The position numbers and the translations under genes are program-made. The notes below the pieces were generated by a model, which saw only the letters and a program-made list of their open reading frames with translations, did not search any database and was not told where the DNA came from. Shown here in pieces: positions 58,411 to 64,000 of a stretch of DNA of 64,000 bases. This DNA is from Flammula alnicola (Eukaryota > Basidiomycota > Agaricomycetes > Agaricales > Strophariaceae). Each line of letters begins with the position of its first letter. Positions within the stretch are counted from its first letter, which is position 1. The stretch covers positions 124,001 through 188,000 of the forward strand of contig JADNRV010000049.1 of NCBI GenBank assembly GCA_015499995.1, given 5' to 3'.

Positions 58411-58959
58411 GAAAAGTGGGTCGGTGAGAAGGATGTGGGCCGCCTTGGTGCGCGGTAAAAGTCACAGTGGGGTGGCCACAATGTTTGAGCGGGAGAAAAC
58501 CCCAACTTAATGGACTTGGACTAAAACGCTTGCGCGGTATTCGCGTTCTCAACAGACAAAATTGTACTTATAGTGAAACTTGAGGACGGTAGTGTATGTA
58601 CATCCAGATTCTGACATCGGACAGCCCAGAGTGTTGTCCTTCCCCTCGTTTGGCTTATTGAGTGATACCCTTACCTTAAGTAGATACCTTGAACGACTTG
58701 TATATCATCCATATATATTTGCCACTGCATTCATCAGTAGTAGGCAGCCTGTTGGCTCTGCAGGCTCTCTCTGACTAAAAATAACGAAGGTAAAGCCATA
58801 TAACAATATATACAGAGTATGTATTTACATTGCGCAATGCTTTCTCAGACGTCCATGCCGAGGAAAACTTCATGTAAATTATCCTAAAGCAAAATACTAC
58901 AAGAATGTCTGTGCTTTACCTCCAGACAATCAATCTTCATTTATAGAACTCGAGTACAT
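58411..58959. other. Intergenic
   Basis: AT-rich 3' flanks of two convergent genes (58800-58900 is notably AT-rich: ATATAACAATATATACAGAG). No gene is supported. Confidence 0.5.
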
Positions 58960-60209
58960 TCAAGGGCAGTGCCCATCTTCAACCATCCACTCAGCCCAAC
59001 GACCACACCGTCCCTGGTAAAACACACAAGAGGAGCACTGTTAGAGAGGTCATGCGACGAACCTTCCAGGCGGATGACTCACCTGATTACATTCGGAGCA
59101 TGTGGTTGGATTACCCAGATGGAGATTGCCATAGTTTGCGGTCATCGTGGCACATATCTTTTCCCAGTTGTTCCAGTCTTGAATATTTGCCAATCTGCCG
59201 AGGTATCGCTTGGTTAAAAGAAGGGAAAATAAGTACGACAGCCAGCAATCCTGTGAATGAACACGAGCTTACATGAAGACCACGTTGAACACAGCCCTTA
59301 AGGGAATTATTGGTGAGTTCCTGCAGTTAGAAAAAGTATGACTGGGCATTTACTTTGTCGTCGAACTTGTCAAACCAAGGTGTGCAGGTAGGCTCGTTGA
59401 AGTCCACCTCCCAGTGAGCAGTAACCTTTCCGCATGTTCCCTAACATGAAAGGAGTTGTCAATCACCATTCCGATACACAATCATACACGAGTTTCGCAC
59501 CTGATCTTCGCAGCGAGAAGGAAATATACCTCGGCCATGGATTCGAATCGACTTATTCTGGCACTCTTCCACTGCGTTAAATCCCAGCGGGACATTTACG
59601 AGACTCGCGGTGTATTCCATCGTCGCGTAGCGCAGCATCCCGGAGGGTGCAGTCCGTCCCATCCAATGCCACGACGCTTCCTAGATTCCTCTTCCCTCTC
59701 ATAACTCTCCTGGTCCTCCTTGTTCTTTCGCTCTTGGTCCCATCGTATCCTATCATTGCGTATGCCACGGCCCTCCTCTTCCCATGCCTCCCTCACTATA
59801 TTGCGATTTTCTTCCTCGCGATCCCACTGGCGTCGGCGTTCCATGTCAAAGAGCATGTCCGTATAGTACCCAATAAAGAAAATTATCACTGCACCCAGGA
59901 TGAGAAAGCGCCATTTGGTTGTCTGGGGTATCATGACGATACGGATGCCCGACTCGCATGTTCCATAGCTTCCTCGAGGCACCGACAGAAACGGCTGTGT
60001 CTCTGTTGGATCCTGGAAATGTGTATGACGTGGAGGAGTTTCCCTATATCTGGGCTTGAGGGGTACTGCGACTGCTCATAAGGTGGTGGCCTATCGAAAG
60101 GTAAAGCACATTCATAACTGATCAACAGCATGTCGGGCATAGGCTCCGCGAGAGATGCTTACCTACTATTTGCCCCATCGGAAGCGTCTCCTGCAGTCCG
60201 TCTGGTCAT
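58960..60209 (-). CDS. Membrane-anchored coiled-coil protein with Cys-containing ectodomain, frameshifted
   Basis: Built from ATG 60209 (MTRRTAGDASDGANS, exon to 60163) and following exons from 60090. Order of parts: Pro-rich cytosolic region (RPPPYEQSQ, then PRYRETPPRHTHFQDPTETQ in a second frame); WRFLILGAVIIFFIGYYTDM as membrane helix; a charged Glu/Arg coiled coil (REEENRNIVREAWEEEGRGI); then an ectodomain with NVPLGFNAVEECQNKSIRIH, CEDQGTCGKVTAHWEVDFNE, NNWEKICATMT and GRCGRWAEWMVEDGHC. This matches an abundant Agaricomycete family of unknown role. Two breaks, at the GGGG run 60060-60063 and near 59635, are each repaired by one added base. Family recognition is from pattern memory. Confidence 0.65.
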
Positions 60210-60922
60210 CTTGGACGTGAATCTCGAATGGTGTCCTTATCGATGGCGATTCAAAAGAGACAGAACCAACAGTGTTGTGGGCGCTTATAAGCATGGCCTC
60301 GCGGTTTAAGTTCGGGCTGAGTTTGAATTCACGTGTTGTCACCAGGCAAGTACGACCGGCCTGAATGTTTGAACCTGGTTGAAGGTAGATAATATAAGTA
60401 GATAGAGAGCTCTCAGAAACAAATCGGGCCTGAATTATACCTTTGCCATTCCTGCAAGGACCGCCCATGCAGGTATCATAATGGTGGACCTACAACATAT
60501 TTGGACGTCAACTTATTCTTCTCATCTGCGGTGTGCCCAGTGGCAAGGCCAACAATTTAACAAACACTAGACGTAAAAAGTCTCCGCAAAAAAAAACTGT
60601 CCACTTGCTGTGAAACAGTTCCACACAGGAGTTCATTGGCCAGTCCTAGGACAAAGTCCCTTTTCTTGACCAAGCGGATAAGCACTATAATTCGTTTTTG
60701 TCTGGAGTGAAAATACACTATCACCACTTGTAGTTTAATTCAGGTAACGAGGGATTTATCCAGGAGAGAAGTCTGACACATTTACAATGAACTTAATATT
60801 GAGATGGCATTACAGTAGTCGACAGAAGAGGAATACGCAGTAAAATTGCACCTGAATGCGGTAGTTGAACCCACAAGAGAAACAAATCCTATGTGAAAAA
60901 CTGTAAGGAGCGTGACGACCGC
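60210..60922. other. Intergenic
   Basis: About 0.7 kb between two minus-strand genes: promoter of the membrane/coiled-coil gene and 3' flank of the SET gene. No coding signal that I trust. Confidence 0.5.
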
Positions 60923-62501
60923 CTAGCCGTGCAGATCGTTGTCTTTCAAGAGAGCCTCCAGCGCAGCGTATCGCATTGCATCCAGCGCAAGATCGGTCGA
61001 TTTATCGATTTTTCCAAGCTTCACGAAAAGTTTGAAAAGCACACGAAGCGCTTCTGCAATGCAGAACCCCGCATTGGTCAGCTCCTCGTATAACTCTTCC
61101 GCCCTGCGTAGTAGATCCTCTCCCTCTTGATATTGTGCCTCGCCAGCTTTGGAGGACATGGGTGATTCAAGCGGAGGCTTAGCTAGGAACGCATCGACGT
61201 CACGCTCCAAGCTAGCGACCTGCTTGCGCCGCAAGCCGGGCGCGAAGCTCGTGGGGTCGGTACACGCAGGGCAGGTGCATGTGAAGCCGTAGTGGGCGAG
61301 GGTCTTTTGCCGAAGGTCGACCGGATCAGACTTGTCGCAGTAGCAGTAGAAAAGTTCCTCGTCGACTTTGATGCGCTTTGTGGCGAAAAATTGGATAGTG
61401 AAGGAAACGACGTCGAAGATTTGGCAGACATTTGGAATACAACTGTTACATTACACATTATATCAGTAAGGGCGCAAAAATGAAGGCATATGTTTCCCCC
61501 CAAAAAAGTGTGTGAGAGTTTGCGTTAAAAGTGAGAGGAACATACCTATGATTAATCCTCGATCCGTCGTTCGCCACCGCGACGTAACCGGTTATATTGG
61601 TGACATCTGCACCATCAGGTCCGGCCAAATGCGAAACTCCATACCCATTAGTGCGCATCACGCCCAGCAACGGCCCACTTCCGTCCGCAGTGTGAGCGTT
61701 CCAGAGCGATTTGTACGCGTCTCTGCGTTCCTCGCTCATCCGACTGACGGCCATCTCCAGGCGTTTCTCTGCCTCATCCAACTGGATTTGCTTAAACTGT
61801 TCAAGAGTGTATCGTTTCGAGACTGGAGGGCAGAAGTGCGCCACAGAGCGCGGAAAGACGAGAAGAGGGCGTTCGGCGAACACAAATTGGCCATCTCTAG
61901 GCCGCGCGTGGCGAAAACGCCTTTACCCTTTCCTGGGGATTGGCGGACGACGTGGTTAGGCGTTGGGTATGGCGGCTTGGGCACGCGTTGGCAGAAACCA
62001 GGGTAATTGAACACTTTTCGCTTGGTTTCTCCGAGAACAATCCACTCGGTATGGCCATCAGGGTCGTCGGGGGCGTCGTAGTACTGGTATGGAATCGTGG
62101 CGATCCTAGCGGTGGCTCCCTCTAGGGCCTTGTGTGTCAAGGGGTCAATGGCAACGAAATTTATATCGACGGGTTTGTAGTCTTCTGGTATGCCTGCATG
62201 GTTAAACGAAAAGAAATAATACTTATTGAGTATATGCGCCACAATAGGCTTAACTTACCTGTTTCTTCGAGTTTTCCATAAGATAGTGGCGTCAAGACTG
62301 ATATTATATGATCATCCTTAGTAAAACACGGACCAAATTTCAAGAAGCGTACTCACTTGGCTGACTTGCAATGGGCGTTTGAGACGGTTCTATGATAAGA
62401 GGCGTCTCTGAAGAGGAGGCATCTCGATTGGAATTTGCAGCTGCAGCTGCCTTGGCCATAGCCTTCTTCTTCTGCTTTTTTTTCTTGTTATTTTGAGGCA
62501 T
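60923..62501 (-). CDS. SET-domain protein (putative lysine methyltransferase), one apparent frameshift
   Basis: The ATG at 62501 opens a very basic start (PQNNKKKKQKKKAMAKAAAA). After two short introns comes EDYKPVDINFVAIDPLTHKA, then the SET entry GKGKGVFATRGLEM, FVFAERPLLVFPRSVAHFC, a long insert (KQIQLDEAEKRLEMAVSRMS), VANDGSRINHSCIPNV with the NHS..PN cofactor pocket formed across an intron, then KRIKVDEELFYCYCD and the post-SET CTCPACTD. A helical C-terminus follows. A MYND finger is not seen in the insert. The frame breaks between GLEM and FVFAERP at the CC/GG near 61889-61892; one extra base restores it. It should transfer methyl groups from S-adenosylmethionine to protein lysines. The target is unknown. 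Confidence 0.75.
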
Positions 62502-63321
62502 AGTGAACGAGGTAGGAGGTGAGTGGCTTGGAGGGGAAAGAAAGCCAGTGAGTGCTCGTTCATCGGATCCCTTCTTCGATTTCTCCTATCACGTGTGGCT
62601 CATTCTTGCGCACCACGCTTTGACCACACCACCCATTCTTTTATCCTGCAAAAGCTTCACTTTCGGCCTTTGCGGTAGGCCTCTTTACTTGTGAGAACCA
62701 CACACTTTCGCCCTAGTCATGCCAGTACATCTAGGTATAGAATGCCATCAGGCGTCCTTCATTTCCCGAGCCTGAGTCGCTAGCTACATAGTATATCTGC
62801 GGTGAACCAGTGACAGTTCAGACTGGCTTCCCAAGCCTTACGTCACTCAGAGGCAGAGAAGAACAGGACCATTAAACAGACGACAAAAGACAAAGAAAGC
62901 CATTCGAAGAGTGTATATAGTCCAGTAGTCAACCAAGTGCATTCTGATTATCAAGCGATAAATCACATTTTTACAATTGGAGTTGCAATTGCGAATTTGT
63001 GCAGGGACCAAGAACAAGCAAGCAGGTTGTCGGCTGGTATCAAAGAAGTCTTCGCCCTGGAATCAGAACTTGAGAATCAAAGGCTGGGGCAAATATTTTG
63101 AAAGAATGAATAGCAAGTGTTACACAGGATGAGGAGATGGTGGAACAAGGTGGAGCAAGTGTGGAAAGGACGACGATGAGAAAAAAAAGGCGTGTGGGAA
63201 GATAAACTGAAATTGAATGTCCGAATCGCGATCGGCATTTGCGGCAGTCGGAAGAGGTTTGCAACTGGACATTTCGTGACCTCCATATCTTCAAAGCGTG
63301 TCTCGTAAGGACCCTCGAACC
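62502..63321. promoter_or_regulatory. Divergent intergenic region, SET gene / APM1
   Basis: 820 bp between two divergent start codons. There is no other gene. A short poly-A run (GAAAAAAAAGG) lies at 63180 in the APM1 upstream part. Confidence 0.5.
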
Positions 63322-64000
63322 ATGGCCAGCCTAATAGCCATCCTCGACTTGAAAGGGAAACCCCTTATTCAGCGGTCATATCGCGACGATGTGCCAGCGT
63401 CGTACGTTGAACGATTCCTACCCCTCATCCTGGATATCGAAGAGGAGGGCCAACAAGTTACGCCATGTTTCTCGAGCCAAGGCATCAATTACATGCATAT
63501 CCGACATTCAAATCTTTACCGTACGTCTCTTGCTCTTCAGCTTGCCAAAGCTGAACTAACTGAGGATGGGATTCCGACCCACAGTGCTAGCACTCTCAAA
63601 ACGCAACACCAACGCGGCAGAGATCATCATCTTCCTGCATCGGCTGACGCAGGTGCTCATCGAATACTTCAAGGAGCTGGAGGAGGAGAGTATACGCGAC
63701 AATTTCGTCATTATATACGAGCTCATGGATGAGATGATGGATTTTGGGTACCCGCAGACGACGGAGAGCAAGATCCTGCAGGAATACATCACCCAGGAGT
63801 CGCACAAGCTCGAGATCCAGGTGCGGCCCCCGATGGCCGTCACAAACGCCGTGTCGTGGCGGACAGAGGGTATTCGGTATCGGAAGAACGAGGTGTTCTT
63901 GGACGTTATCGAGAGTGTCAACATGCTCGTTCGTGTTTTCGTCCTTCTGTTCCGTTTGTGGGACCCGCGCTGACGGACTGCTATCTCACAGGTCAATGCC
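63322..64000 (+). CDS. APM1: AP-1 clathrin adaptor complex subunit mu, 5' part
   Basis: Exons 63322-63520, 63585-63928 and from 63992 join in phase; the gene continues past the window end. MASLIAILDLKGKPLIQRSY opens the longin-like N-domain, followed by INYMHIRHSNLYLLALSKRN, FLHRLTQVLIEYFKELEEES, DNFVIIYELMDEMMDFGYPQ and TTESKILQEYIT. The linker SWRTEGIRYRKNEVFLDVIE then begins the mu-homology domain that reads tyrosine-based sorting signals. AP-1 acts at the trans-Golgi and endosomes. The RYRKNE phrase and YELMDEMMDFG distinguish mu1 from mu2 and mu3. Only about 184 of some 430 residues are present. Confidence 0.95.

Noticed and set aside
63298..63321. Upstream in-frame start for the AP-1 mu gene
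   Set aside because: It is a non-ATG codon; the conserved N-terminus MASLIAILD begins at the ATG at 63322.
1..64000. tRNA, rRNA or CRISPR features
   Set aside because: I saw no GGTTCGAATCC-type B box with a matching acceptor stem, no rRNA sequence, and no regularly spaced direct repeats.

Overview
The window looks like chromosomal DNA of a filamentous basidiomycete, most likely an Agaricomycete. Genes are split by many 45-80 nt GT-AG introns. Conserved proteins have fungal features, and several families (single-pass membrane proteins with a beta-sandwich ectodomain, a membrane/coiled-coil/Cys-rich family, F-box proteins without repeats, serine-rich disordered proteins) are of the kind that dominate Agaricomycete genomes. 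The short telomere-type motif TTAGGG also fits. No organism is named, because nothing here fixes genus or order.

Layout. 1-10 kb is an AT-rich, gene-poor island with scattered copies of a GGGTA-rich repeat family, one clean TA-flanked MITE (6980-7404), decayed coding remnants and one small two-exon orphan gene. 10.1-14.4 kb holds a large serine/proline-rich gene on the minus strand. 14.4-20.2 kb is a long gap containing a pogo-like MITE (16533-17109). 20.2-24.2 kb is a plus-strand block: an orphan putative nuclear protein (paralog A), an Alba-domain gene with one frameshift, an inverted relic of the serine-rich gene, and proteasome subunit beta type-2. 24.7-27.6 kb is a head-to-head pair of membrane-protein paralogs, the minus-strand one broken. 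Then come ETF-ubiquinone oxidoreductase (minus), CTP-dependent diacylglycerol kinase (plus), paralog B of the orphan nuclear family (plus), and a divergent ribosomal pair uS8 / eS17. After these lie a TIGR04076-like gene, an F-box gene, a hotdog thioesterase, a 14-exon fatty acid desaturase and a secreted S53 (sedolisin) peptidase. A 5.3 kb gap follows, then a second serine-rich gene, a membrane/coiled-coil gene, a SET-domain gene and the 5' part of the AP-1 clathrin adaptor mu subunit, which runs off the window.

The genes do not form one pathway. Housekeeping functions (ribosome, proteasome, mitochondrial electron transfer, phospholipid and fatty acid metabolism, vesicle coats) are interleaved with lineage-specific families. 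The most interesting signals are: (1) two orphan genes 15 kb apart with the same six-exon, same-phase structure and a putative N-terminal HTH; (2) tandem TTAGGG boxes ending 101 nt before the start codons of two neighbouring genes; (3) an inverted gene relic between those two genes; (4) recurrent apparent one-base losses confined to a subset of genes; and (5) a desaturase whose first histidine box is intact only if an 8-nt exon and a GC-AG intron are used. Exon joins were derived by hand from frame, splice sites and family resemblance. No database search was run.
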